Assembly (NCBI GenBank): GCA_012295275.1 | Contig: CM022667.1 | Location: 22,080,672-22,144,671 of the forward strand | DNA from: Chrysomallon squamiferum | Lineage: Eukaryota > Mollusca > Gastropoda > Neomphalida > Peltospiridae | Direction: 5' to 3' | Length of the DNA: 64,000 nucleotides | Part shown: piece by piece, positions 14,101 to 29,200 of the stretch | Position numbering within the stretch: the first letter of the stretch is position 1 | Layout: each line of letters begins with the position of its first letter | Translations under genes and position numbers: made by a program | The notes under the pieces: generated by a model | Databases searched by the model: none | What the model saw: only the letters and a program-made list of their open reading frames with translations | What the model was told of the DNA's origin: nothing

Positions 14101-17100
14101 CTTCTTATTATTATTATTTAAGCTGGTCATTTCTAATTCATAAACATTTCCTTTCCATTACAAAACAACCGACCAATAATAAACAATTTTGCATTATTTT
14201 CATCTATCTATTAAAAAAAGAAAAAAAAAAAGGAATAAAAGAAAAGAAAAAAGTGGCACAACATGTTTTTTTTAATTCTCATGGCTTGCTTCTGTAAAAG
14301 AAAACAACAAAAATATTATTATAAATAACTAATTTTATTCAGCAATATAATTTTAAAAATACTTACTTTACATACGAGTAATTTTCTGATATTCAGTAAA
14401 TGGAATATTTGAATGTTACATTTATCATTAACTGTTCGAATTAAACCATATTCAGCTTAAACATGTACAAGATATATGTTACTGAGCATATTTATGTTAT
14501 TCACACATACATATTCACATTGTGCACATCATTGGCAATACTTTTAGATGAATACCTTCTTTTTTAATTATTTACATTCACTACATTCGATACATAGAAT
14601 ATTTCGATATTTGTCAAATTTGCATACTTTATGCGATAAGCGGTATCAATACTACAATAATACCTCAGATTAAAGATGTAATTGGTTCCAAATATCCAAT
14701 AGTTAGAGTGAGGTATCATTAAGCAGGAAACTAATTTACATAGAATTAAGGTTAAAAGCAGTGGTTACTTTCTCGCTGATGAAATTAGACATAAAAAAAA
14801 AGAGGTGAAATAAGGAGAAATAAAACAGCAGTTTAGACATAAATGTTTTAATAGATTATAGATATTAAGTAAACAGTAAATCATTTACAAATCAATTTAT
14901 GCAAATATATTAAGAAATAATTATATGCTGCTCATTGTGGGTTCATTTTTGTGGGTTTTGGTTTCATTTAAGATAATGTATTTTATTTATAAAGTTATTG
15001 TCTTCTGTTTTTTATCATCAGCATTCGCCTGTATACTGTTATTTGTTTTGACATATTGGAAGGGTAAATTTCAAAAGAGTTAAGTCTAAATTGAAGCAGA
15101 AGAGAAAAGAGAATCGGAATATCAGATACACATATGAAGTGTCAACCGATCAACATAGCTGAGAGAAGTTCATGAATGAACGAAAAACAAATGAAAACAG
15201 ACTTAAATACATGCATTGTACCCATTTGTATCATTTATTTCAAGCAATTAACTATTAAATTTCTACTTGTATAATTTGTAAAGAAAAAAATCGTTAAAGC
15301 GGGATATCGTTAAGCAAGATATTACTGTATTTATACAATAATAATCAGTTTCCAAATAATCTGGAACAGTTCATTATAATGACTGAGGTAAAAACATGCA
15401 TGTCAATAAGACCATTGAACCACATTTAGCCTTTCGACAACTGGGAATTCTACCAGATGGGAGTAAGCCACATGAACACAACAGACAGAGAAATAAACAC
15501 ATTAATCATCAACATCTTTTACCTAATATTATATTCATGAAGACAGGTTATTATGTATCTAATGGCAAACTACATTCAGTTCAAAATTAAAATAAACTTG
15601 TTGTATCATTTTTGATATTAATTTATACACATCTGAAGTATGTCCATTGATTACTTTTTCTTTTCAATCCTACACTTTATCAATCACTTATAAATACACA
15701 CTTAAACATGTGCTCACACACATACACACAAAGTTAAAACATATGCTTTTATTTTTGTTTATCAGTTTTGTATTTCTAATGAAGAATGGGTTTGTATATG
15801 AGTTTGAGTTTGAGTTTGAGTTTGTTTCTGTGTGTTTTGTGTGTTTGTATGTGTATGTATTCAGTGTATAAAGAATCTGTATGCAGAGTATTATTCATTT
15901 TGCATTTATTTATATTCAAATCATAATATTTCACACTTTCTTCACGTACATATGCAAAGATGTATATCCAATCTGAATGAAAAGAATATATCAGAAGATG
16001 ACAGACACACATAACCATTCTACTGACTAACTGACAGAAGACAATGAAAATAACGGAAAATGTGACAGATGGATTACCAGTATGTCAATTAGACATTACC
16101 ATCTATATGAAGAAATTAATCTCTGGCCTATATGACACTAACACAATAGCACTATACAGATTATATCAAACAGAATGATCTATAACAAAAAAATGTTCAA
16201 ATATATACAAAGAATATGTCAGCTGCAACACAAAAAAAAAACAGCAAAAAAATCCTTCTAAAAAACTGTAATAATGAAATAACCATTTATTATATAGAAT
16301 ATGCAGTTGAGTGAGTGTGTGTTAGTGAGGACTCTTGAAATTATTTACAACACTGCAATTCATTTGAAATTTAATTAAATTAGAAAAATAACTAAGCATT
16401 CTGTGTTTTTTTTAATTATTATTTTTTTTAAGCTGTTGTTTGAAAATAGTTCTGAAAAGAAATAATAATTAACATTTAGAACATTTTAAAATCTCCATCT
16501 GCACTTTAGAAAACGTTTTGTTTAAAATAATCAATTTCATTTCCAAGTCAACAAATGCTAGCTTCACCAAGACTGTAAAAACTGTAGCATTAATATTCCC
16601 TATAATGCAGTATTCAATACAAATAATATCAGCATGTACAATAACAATGAAAACAAATTAAGTAGTATACTTCTATACACAAACTGATTAAGTAGCAAAC
16701 TTCTGTACAAGTTCTTATGCGTGACTGGCTGAAAGAAACCTAATCAAATTTATACCCAGTGGCAAAGTTTATTAATGTTTATAATAAAATTAATAAAGAC
16801 ACAGAAGCTAAGGTACAAATGTGAGCAAAAAATACTTTAAACAGCAAGACAGCAAGAATATGAAATATATATTTCTAAGGTAGAAAATTCTTTTTATGAC
16901 ACTTTGAAAAAATGTCATGCACATTTATGTTAAAATACACAAAAAAGCAAATATATTGGGTATACTCGTTCTTGTAGACAATCAGATGAACAATGATTAA
17001 TGTGAGAACTGTAATCTGCTATTATTAAATAACTTGTGCCATCTGAAATTGATGTAAAAACACTCAGGAAACTTCTGTGTGAAGATAAAAGTGATTTCAA

Positions 17101-20100
17101 ATTTATTTCCAAAGTACACTATTAACAAACATTTTATCCTGCATTCAGACAAATGTTATTGGTTTATTACTTAATCAGATGCAGTTGTATTCATTTATTT
17201 TTTTTATGTCTTTATGAGACTTGACAGAAGACAGATGAATGCACAGTATAAACATATGATAATTAACTAACCAATTCACTTAAATTTTAAACAATTAATT
17301 GAATAAAATTTTAACAGACCCTCAGTAATGATAACAGGTACAGTGCACAAATGTGGTCTAAAATTTCCTGTGATCATGATTGTTTTAACAATTGTATATG
17401 ATTTGTCTTCAAGGACCACACAAATACCATTACTTTATAAAATCTATCCTCTGTATGGAGAATTGATGTTAAAGGGCTGGAATAGGTTTTCTGTGTTGTG
17501 CTAATCTTGTCAATGTTCTTCTAATGGTGAACTTTGATGGAGTTTTTGTTTCTCATTACAGTGTACATGCAATCTTTACATCAGGTGGAAATCACTTGTC
17601 AGACGTGATTAAATAATAAATGTGTCTGTCACACATACATGTTTCCTGCTGGCAAGATGGATAGATACAAATGGATATTTTGTGTTATGTTCATTTACTT
17701 CTCACAGTTTCTGTTAACTAACTTTGTTTGTTTATATAACTGCATCTCCTGTGATGACTGTGAGATACAAAATAATTTCAATCTCACAGATATAGAAGAA
17801 GAGGAAGAAGTACAAAAATAAAAGTTTTTAACAAAATCCTTTCATATTCTGAGACAAATATTTGGAAAACATAATATGACAAAAGGTTGAAAATAATTTT
17901 AATAAAATTTATAAAGTTGTATAAAGATGGCTACATGCTTTATGGATGAAACCTTGTAGCCTGGTTGTAGATTAAATATACAGCCTGATTATAGTGACTG
18001 AGACAGAAGTACAGACACATAATGAACCAGACTGATTAGCCAATATACTTACCAATAACATGGTGAACAGAAACTTGCTTGTTCTCTTTTGAAAAAGACT
18101 AGAAATAATATAGCACATATTTTTCAAGACCAGACCTACAAGATTAAGATCTCCAATAATTATATTACAGCCATACTTTAATTAATACACTGTTAATCAC
18201 ATTTTTCCTTCTTTTTTTTAAAATAGTTTTAAAATAAGTCATTGATGTTGTGTTAACAGGGGATGAACTTGGGATAAAATAAATACAAACCTCATTATAG
18301 ATGTGATTTATCAAATGACAAGAACAGATAAACAGTCTCAATGTAAATGAATTTCAAAATTTGGCAGATGTCAAAAAATAATGAAGAGTATGCTTGAGTG
18401 TACTCATTTTACATAACAAAAACAAGTTAGTGGATTAACCACTTGAAAGTCTGAAATCTTACATAGTACATACTGTTTTAGATTTCTGAGGTTTTTCTCA
18501 TCCCTTTGACTCTGAGAAAAACACTCCCTGGGACAGAAAATGAAACAGTTGTAGATGATGGGTGGTCTAAAGACAAAAATGTCAGTAGTGTCCAAGACAG
18601 ATGGTTTGTATTTGCAAGGAAAAGTATAAAACATGTAATTTGACAGGTTAAGCATTTGGGTCTTGTCTGGTAAGAAAAGCCTTCAAATGTTAATGGTTTT
18701 TGGAATTCAATTAGGCCACAATAATGCAACTCATTTAATTTTTTCTTTTTTTGTTACTATTATTATTATTATTCTTTTTTTTTTTAAAGGAATAAAAATG
18801 AAAACAAGAAATCAAAATAAAGCAGTAAAAATCTAACAATACTTATTTCAAAAACATAAATTTTAGTTACTGAAAATCATAAAGCAAATGATTAATATGT
18901 CTTGTTCTGACTTCATGGAAATCTCTGTTCTTTTCCTGTTTGAAGGCATTTCAGTATTTCTAACATAATAAATAACACAAGCAGTTAATTTTAGAAACAA
19001 AATTGCAAAGCACAAAATCCTGTAATATTTGTGTATGACTAAATATTTTATTATCACATTTATATATGAAAACAAATGAAATTTTGTAAGTAGTTGTCAG
19101 CTGACAAGTATTTGAAAAAAGCAGATGTTGCGATTTGAAGTGAAATCTCTGAAAAGTCATGTTATAGCAATTTTAATGTTTCTTTCTGTGAACAAGCCTC
19201 CTTCTTACTCAAAAATGTATTTTTTTCCTCTGCAATTATTGAATTCTGTTTATTCTTCCAAATGATTTTTTAGGTTGAAAAAGGTTGTCTCATAAAATCA
19301 CAGAATATGATGATAAAGATTGCTGATAATGTCAACTGTAATAAATTTGCCCATGATGATGATGTTGAATTTTTTATCATAATCCTTGTGAAGAAGATGA
19401 ACTGTACTTTGCTGATTTGATATTAAATAATAATAAAGTAACATTTAGTGGAGGGGTTATTAATATTACAATTGTTCAAAATGAACATTTTTAGAATAAT
19501 AACATTACTTCCGACTGAAAATTCATAAAAATGTTAAATATATGATCACTACAGCAAACAATTCATCTGTTAGTTCCTCTGACCAAGGTGAAAACATTGT
19601 AAAGATATAGTAATACCCATTTTACAAGTACACACTGATAAAAGCAATTATATTCACCATATTTCATGTTGTTTCAGTAAATGTTCTGTATAAAACTTTC
19701 AAAGATCATTTTCATGTTTATGTCTTATAATTCTACCATATTACTGCAATAAACATAAAATCATACATTTTGGTATAATCTAAATTATCCTAATGTAAAT
19801 TAACTGTGACTTCAGAAATATTTTACTGCATAATAAAAATAGTCTCCACTACAGTATTAATCCTGCTTTATGTCATAATAATAAGGTTAAGAATACAAAC
19901 ATTATTTTCCAAACACAGACATCCTTTTCACTGCTATCTAAAGCTTAATATTTCAAAAACATATATTATGATAAAGAAAAAAAATAAAGTTTCTAATAAC
20001 ACACAGTAGCATACAGTAATTTAAAGAAAAAAAAGAAAAGAAAAACCTCTCCTCTAACACCCCACAAAAATCACTAATAAATTTAGAAATCTTAAATAGC

Positions 20101-20653
20101 AAAAGGCATTAATCTAATAATTAATATGTACCACCAGAAATATAGTCAGCCATTAATAAAAAAACTAATACCTTGCTTAACTGCAAAAAGGTACTTTGAT
20201 GAGACAGTGTTGAATTTTAATACAAATATAACTATATTTGTTTCACATTAATCATGGAATTGTATTTCTTTATAGTCCACAGATCTGGATTTACACTCAC
20301 GAGAATATCTCAAAGCTAAGAAACCATGCAGTTTGAATTGGTTGCTGTCTGCTATAAATTGTCTGGGGTGTTTCATTTGTTGTACAAATCATCTGCTTTT
20401 ATCTTTCTGCAATGTTTGCTGTGTATTACAACCAGAAAATACATGGTATTTGCCTCACTCCCCAAAAGGCGTGTTTGTCTCTGGATATGAAGCCAGTATT
20501 TATGCAATGGATTTGGAATGATTAATAAAAAATAATAATAATCTAATTTCTTGCCTCCTTCTGGCCAGATTTATATCTGACAAGGTTACATTCCACCTTG
20601 GTATACATTTGTGCAGGGACAGTTAAATCTGTGTAAACTGAAAAATCTGTCAT

Positions 20654-20689
<36 letters not shown>

Positions 20690-22688
20690 TATCCATCTGT
20701 CTGTTTTTTTTAATAAACATTATTAACACTTATTTTTATCAATTCTGTCAATGTTAGGTATGGGTTGTTTTAATTATTTAGTGTTATTTTAATCTTAATT
20801 TTTTTATTAAGTAATTCTTAATAAGAAAAAAAATGATCTTCCAGTAACAAACATTTTTGTGTTGAAAACGATCCTTTCATGGAATGTTGTCAAATCTGAT
20901 CATTATTTCAGTTATATATATACTTTTTTTTTCACTACTAAATTTTTATATTTTATTACATATCTTTCTCTTCTTTTATTTTAATTAAGTTATTACTCAA
21001 TAAAATAATTTCAAAAATAAACAATAGATTTCAAAGAAAAAAAGAAGAAACAAAAGATCCTGTTCTGTAATGTCATATGCCATCCAATTTAATTAGTGTT
21101 CATAAAACAACATTATTTATCAAATGAACAGAACCATGAACAACTAGCTAGTTTTTTTAAATTCATTGTTCCAGATTCCTTGCTGCAATCTCCAATGATG
21201 AAAAAAAAAAAAGAAAAAAGAAAGGACAACCCCATACACAAACATAAAAACCTACTGTTCTCTAGTGTGTTACAATCTGTTCTCTACAGTGTTACATACT
21301 GTCTCTATTGTGTTATATACCATTTTCTACTGTATTATGTACTGGAATGTGTTTCACACAGTCCTGTGTTACATACTGTAACATGTATAACACTCTACAG
21401 ATTTATGTAAAGAACTCTACAGTATTATGTTCTGTACTCTACTGTAATATACACCGTACTGTGTTAAATACTGCTCAGTGTACTGCATAGTTCTACATTA
21501 TATTCTGTATTGTATTATGTACTGTACTGTACTGTTAATATACTGCACTTTACTGCTAAAACGCCTTTGTATTGCTTGGTACAGAGCTATAAACAACAGT
21601 AACAACATAAAATTTAATACTGGTATACAGATTTAGAAAGAAAAATAAATTTCTCTAAAAAAATAATTTCAGACTAGCAAATTAAAATCTCAATAAATGT
21701 TAAAAATAATGATGACACAATTTAGCTGCATCTTCACTGTTCTTCATTTATACAGGTATATTCAGATTTGGGGGGAATTAGATATAAATAACGTATTTTT
21801 AAAAACCCAACATTAATAAATTGATAATGTAAAAATTCAATGAACCTACCTTCACTAAAAGCTGTTATAATGAACTTAAAACCTCTCCCTGTAGGACCTC
21901 CTTTATCAGACCTGGAGAAAAAAGTAAATCAGTTTTAAATGTAAATAAGTTAAATGTCAAAAGATTTAAATTCAAATGAAGCTGGAAAAAGTCCTAAATA
22001 TTATCTCATAAACAAAAATATTTAAAAGAACTAATACCCATGAATTATACCATGTTTGAATTTTCTGGGTCAAAACAGAGTTTATTTGTAACAGATTAAA
22101 TTAAATGTACCTGTGGCTAAGAAAACAGTGAAATAGGTTTTCTTAATTTGGATAACAATTTGTGTCTTTAATTTATGTGTATAATACCACTATGAACAAA
22201 ATCTAATAAAATGTAGGAATAAAAGTATCTCATTATGAAGATTTTTTTTCTTCTGCTTGTCACCGTTTTGCTTTGTTTCATTTTTTGTTTGTTTGTTTGT
22301 TTGTTTACTTTGTTGTTGTTTTTTGTTCTTTTGGGGGTTTTGTTGCTGTTGTTTTATCTTTCTTAAAGTAATGTGGAAAGCTCACCGAATCCTAACATCA
22401 ATAATCTGAGACATCATACATCAGATATAACAATACTAATTTGAGATTATCAAAATAACAATGTTCAAGGGTTTTTAGCCTAGTCTTGAAAAGTTTCGTC
22501 TCTATACCTGTGGTTAGTATGCAGCAAATATACCTCTATTACTCTGTATAAGAAAGGAAAAGCTTGTGTTAAGATACATTTTTGAAAAGCAAAAAGTTCA
22601 CTGCTGAGGGATGAAATAACAGAACCACTTGAAACAGGAAGTATTTAGCTATTTCAATTTATTATTTTTATATTAATTTTTATTTGTA

Positions 22689-22734
<46 letters not shown>

Positions 22735-25700
22735 AAATTTAACCAATATTTTTAAAAAAACAATTTTAAAAATATAAAAGAAATAAAAAGAATTCCTGAT
22801 CCTAACAACAACAACAAAAAAGAGTATCTCACGTAGGGCAATAATTTGCATTTTTCTACATATTATATATATTGAAGTGGGTTGTTGTTGTTGTTTTTAT
22901 AAATTTAATGAATAAATGATAACCACTTTTTTCTTTCCTCTCTCAAATATATATACCTCCCTGTTTTCAAGAAAGAGTAAAAATGATTTTAAAAAGAATG
23001 GCTGAAGTTAAAAAAAACTGACTAATCCATGTAATGCATATTTTCCCATTATGAATCTTTATTGCATATCATCTATACAAAAGTGTAGTAACAGACACAA
23101 CATGTAGACAGTTTATGTTTGGAATGAGATAGCCAAAAACATCAAAGAATTGTTTTGAAGACAACAACTTTATTTGCTGCAACAAACATTACTAACCCAG
23201 TTGAAGAAAAGAAACTATTTTCATAGGCACAATAGTTAAGGACACGGAAAAAAAAAAGGGAAACAAAAGTTTGCTGTGGAATTCATTTTAGTATTAATTT
23301 ACTTTTTTTTACAAACTTAGGAAGGAAACAAGTATTTTATTTAATGACACTCAAAATACATTTAAGGTGTTTTTAATCAGGATCATATTTACATGTTAGG
23401 AGGAAATCCTTTCAATACATACAAAAAAAATTCCATGCATTTTGAGACAAAAGAAGGACAATTTTATAATCATTATAATTTCAGTTTTAAAAGATTTCTT
23501 TTTTGTTATTTTAATCCCTTTCTGATGACTGAAAACTGTTATTAATATTATTATTATTATTATTATTATTATTTATTTACTTGGTCTTTTATTCTTTTTC
23601 TTTGAGTAATAATATTTTACATTTTTAAACTGTCTCCTCAGAAAATGTACAGTTTAATACAGCCTGCTGAAAACTTATTTACTGAATAATATGCTCTGAA
23701 ATATTTATGATCTTTTCACATTCTTTTTTCAATATCAAAATAAGGTTTGAAACTGAAACAAGCATTTCAGTTATGATCTCTATACAGTAATAGACTACTG
23801 AAAAACAGAGTTTTTCATATTTGAATGATAAAGGTTGTATTGTAAAATTATCTGCTCAGTGTTACAATCAATAATTATAAATCTATATAGTTTATAACAG
23901 TTATTTTACAAATCACATATATTTCATTCAAAATAATTTGTCTAAGTCAGTTTTTGATTCACCTTTTTATTTTGATTCTGGTAAATTTATCAAGCTACCT
24001 GTCACTAATCAAATGAACTGAAGCAGTAAAGTAGAAATAATTATTAGAATTAGAATAATGTAAGGACATTTTTTTTTAATATTTCTAAAAAAACTGACAG
24101 TGATACAGCATAAATTAATGATGTAATATTTTATTTAAAAGAAAATAAGGTGAATGTATATAGATTTTTATGGATTCATGGCTATTGATACTGTAACACT
24201 TGTTCTGATAATTTATACAAAATTCACAAAGAATGCAAAAGGAGAAATATTTATCACTAAAATATAAAAAATAACATTAATAAAATCAATACCGTAAATA
24301 ATAGTCATCACAAATTAAAGTGATCAAATTTAAAAAATAGCCCCTGATCCTTTCTTATCATAATTCATTAATTAATAACAAAAATAACAAAAGTTGAAAT
24401 GACATAATAACTTACTGTTCTGCTTATTCTAATCTCTGTAAAATATACAGAAAAATGTATGTTATAAAATTACATTTGTAAAACCTTCTTAGATAAAATC
24501 AAATTAGCCACAGATCACCATCAATTAATCAAAATATCATTTGTATAACAGACAAGGAAATAAAAAAATGAAACCATTAGGCTTTTCTGTTTTGTTACAT
24601 TTGTACTTAATAAAATTTGAATAAAAATAATTTTTGTTCTAAGTTGTATTTATTATTATTATTATAATTGTTAATATTATTATCATGATTATAAAATAAA
24701 AATGTTCTTATATATTCATTAATTAACACTTTCCTCCATGGTCATAACTATAGCTGAGCAGCATAATTTTGTGGTTCAAATAAAGAATTTTTTTATTTAA
24801 TACATAATTAGCAAATTAATTCAACTAAATAAAAAAATGTTTTATTTTTTATTTTTTTATTATTAATTTATCTATTAAGTTATTGTGATTTTGGAAAGAA
24901 AAATAGTTTTTTTTTAAATAAATAAACTTTTTGAGTATATAATCTGTGTCTGACATGAAACTGCCAAGCTTCCTGACATTAGCTTCATGCTTCATTAGCT
25001 CTGCCTGAAAACACTAGACTGCCAGTCCCCATACAGATTTGATGACATTAACCAGTTCTCACTTAGCCATAGCTTTAATCTACCTAAATGTATCAGATAA
25101 AAACCTAAAACAGAGGTTTTTAACACACACACACACACACACTATCAACTATTGGGGATAAATAATAATAATAATAATAAAATGAAATATTGTATATAAA
25201 TACACACAAATATTAAACATAAACAGATATTATAATTATGACTAAGTCTCTTAAACAATGTTCAATATCTGAGTATCTTGCTAAAATTCAATTACTGGTC
25301 TTATATGTTTGAGTGGACTGAAAGGTTGTTACTACATCCCAAGAATAACTATAGTGAATAACATCCATAAATTAGCCCTAAGCAGATTCTCCAACAGTTA
25401 TCATATTGTTTGATAACTGATAGCTAGCTGTTCATTAAAAAATATGCAGAGCTGTTATCAGACAAATAAAAGACCTTGTATGATCCGTTATGCATAAATT
25501 ATTGAAATTCCTGGTTCTAATGACTTAAATTACATATATCTGCTCGATGATGGTGATCTAATCATTTGCCTGGCTACTGACCTAAAACCACCATAAAACA
25601 GTGGGAATAAAATACATATTTCTGCTGTTAACCCAAAACTGCTTAATAAATATTCAGCATAAAATTGTAAAGAATAATTTAATAGAATAACTAACTTGCA

Positions 25701-26228
25701 AATAAATATAAGTATCACTTCTGCTTAAATAATAACATCAAAATGTTATTATTTTATTTTATTTTATTTTATCATTAATTGCTTTTGGGTTTAGTTTCTG
25801 AGGTAATTTTATTACTTGATGGGAAGTTTTATTAAATTATTAGCAATTAGATAACCATAATCACACATACCCATGGTATTTTTTACATTGCATTCTATTA
25901 ATTATCTTATATAATTTTTAAATGTGACTAATTTATTTTTAACCACAAATTTAACATGTTCACCATTATGTTTACATTTATTTTATTATGTTTACATTCA
26001 TTTTAATATGTTTGAGTCCAGTCTTTTTATATTTTAGTTTATTTGTTCAAACTGTAAAGCATGCTTGAACTTACTTACTATATAAATATGATATAATAAT
26101 AATAATAATAATATAAAGGTGAATTAAATTAATGTATTCTTAAAACAATTGCCAATCTTCATAATAAAACACGAGAAATAATAAAAAGATGAATGTGTAC
26201 ATATTTATTCCTTTTTTTCATTTCTATA

Positions 26229-26265
<37 letters not shown>

Positions 26266-29200
26266 AGGCAGTTGGACTGGATCTGCTCAACCTTCTGGTA
26301 AATTTATCTATTTTGTGCTTGACTTCTCTGACCCAAGAGAGTCAAGGCAGATTACTGGAGCCATTACATCAGTGCCGAGACAAGACAGAGCATAAATGAT
26401 ACTTACATGCAAAGACAATATCTCAGGATTAATTTGCTTTTACGTAAACAGACTTAGTAAGCCAACAAAAGTACGTGTGTCTGCTTCTCAAAGGAACTAA
26501 CCATCAATGCAGAAATTATCTGCCTGTAGTTTTGTTGGACATTCAATCTGACATCTGTAATATATATAAATATATTTTTTTATAGTAATACCCTTTTTTC
26601 TTTCTCTTTCAGTTTTTGAAAGTGTTTTTTGCTTTTAACAAAAGCAAACTCAAAATAAGTGGAAAGGTTTAAAATGATCATTTTTCTATTTCAGCCAGCT
26701 AGTGACCTGTTAGGAGATTCTTTATAAGAAAAAAGAAGAAAAAAAGAAAATAGGAAAAAAATAATGAATGAAAGAAAAAGAACTAGCAGCAAGTAAGTCT
26801 TCAAAAATCAATTACCTTTATGGTTATGTTGGAGATTCAGTTTCATGATTTGAATTTCTACTCAAAAAGCTCAGGTACTTATAAATTAGCAAAAACCTTT
26901 TTTAAAGTTTAATTTCTTTATTATTATTATTTACTGATTAATGACTCCAATGGGAAATGGTCAAAATATTTTTTAATTCTATGTTAACTTTTCCAAGGTC
27001 AGGAAAACATGTACCATTAAATTAAGAGATGCTTGTTGGAATGAAAATACAAACAAATACATGAATGCATACTATACATAAATATTCACTGCATATTTAA
27101 TAGATAAATACAATATAAATATACAGTTAGCTAGACCAGCACTGTTTTGTGTGTACATTATCCTGCTGATACATATTTTGTTTTAGCTATCTAGATAAGG
27201 TCAAATAAATGAACAGCCGTCTAACAATGATCATTTCTTTAACAAACAATGGAAATGTCTGAGGCACAAAGTAGCATTTGAGTGAACAGGAAAAATAAAC
27301 TCTGACTGGGTACAGGAAACATTAGCTATTTGAAAAGGTATCTGGATAATTGCTCCTCCCAGTGTTATACACATGTTAAACAAAACTCATTTCTTTGTTC
27401 TCTGGCATTTACATGAATAAAATTCACACATACATAATGTGTGTGTGTGTGTGTGTGAGTGTGTACTTATGTATATATAGATATAATCAGCTATTCAGTT
27501 TGTCAGAGATTTTTTTTAAGAATGTTTTTGAGATGAATTTTGTAGTTATTGTTCTTATACATAAAGTGGAAACATGTGGAATAAGTTCACTTCAAATAAT
27601 AAAATATTAAATACTATCTAGTTCACAAGACTTAACTTAGTGAAAATCATCATCATATACAGTTGACTTTTAAAGCTGTTAAAAAATAAAATAATAAAAT
27701 ATTAAATACTATCTAGTTCACAAAACTTAACTTAGTGAAAATCATCATCATATACAGTTGACTTTTAAAGCTGTTAAAAAAAAATTTGTCTTAGCAGACA
27801 GATTTATGGAAATAAAAATTAAGATTTTATATGAAAAGAAAATCCAGAGATCAGCAAAGTTTGGATCTCAGGTGATCCTGCCTAAGGTCATTCAGAGAAA
27901 AGAAACACCAACTGATGCTGCAATGTCTTGGAAAAAATACAACAGCCTTCACCTCACATTGACTGTATTATCGACTGCATTACTTTGTCTTCTCCCCACA
28001 ACCAGCATCTCGCAGAAACCGTGTCACATGATCTGATTTTTTGACCCAAGAACAATTATTTTTTACAATGGTTGACTTTTAAATGTTTTCGCTAGATTGC
28101 ACCAGTCAATAGTGTCTTGCACTGAGTATACTGAACGAAGATGACTAGGCGTGAGCAAACACAGCAGGGATTCTCATACAATGTTATTAATATGCAGTGT
28201 AATTTATTACAAAACAAAATCAAATTTATTTTGAGATAATTTATAATCTAATCTAAGATGTTGTTTTCTATACAACTCATCAAAGTTTTCTTGGAATACA
28301 GCTTGGTTTCTGTTTTCAGTTTTTTGACTGTTCTATTGTTTGACTGTGACCCAGTTGTTTAAATGACACTGTTTTCTGTGATGAAACTATTACTATTTTC
28401 TTAGAACAATTTTAATCATTGCTTCTGTAACTAAAAACAAGAAACTAGAAACAGACTAGAGATTACAAATCAAATGTACAGCTGGAAAATGAAAGTACAT
28501 TATACACTTTTTATAAATTAAAGCAAATGGATTTATCTTATAACCTATTGCTCAACACAATGTAGCCTACTGACAGCAGTATAGCTACTATATTGAGAAT
28601 ATATGTACTATCACTGTTGTTTTTCATAAATATGAAATATAATTATATTCATAAATAAAATTAAAGCATATTTTGTTAAGTAGTTTTCTAATATTCAATT
28701 ATAATTTTCCCATCCAGGATGTGTAATAATATTTGAAATTAGACATTGAAGCATACACCAAATGCAGATGCATAAGGAAAAAACAAAATCAAATGATAAT
28801 TACTTTTGACAGATTGACTGATCGTGGATGGATGGATTGATTTATTAGAAATTTGCATTTATTGTTTTAAAATTGTGAAGAAAAAAAAGAAAAAAGAGCC
28901 CACTTAAAACATAAGAAGCTAAATTATTTACATAAGAAAGGATTACATTTAGTTAAGGATTTCAAAATGGTTATATGATAAGGACAGATGCTAGATGGTG
29001 CCACATGATGACAAATGATGTCAGATTTAAAAGTTTATACATTTCAAGTGTAAACATAGAAAATTAAAGTTGAACAGACAAAAACCTGTATGATTCAAAT
29101 CTGTTCTTTCTTTTTCTAAAATGTTCTTCTTCTTTTTTCCCATCCCACTTTTTCTTTTCTTCTTCTTTTTGTTCACCCCTACTTTTGTTTCTTCTTCTAT

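Noticed and set aside
17639-17821. Small plus-strand membrane-type protein of 60 residues
   Set aside because: A hydrophobic stretch and acidic tail are visible, but there is no domain, splice or promoter evidence, and such frames are expected by chance in T-rich DNA.
27758-28036. Plus-strand 92-codon frame with a signal-peptide-like end
   Set aside because: No family pattern, overlaps the tandem duplication, and the hydrophobic stretch is near the C-terminus of the frame.
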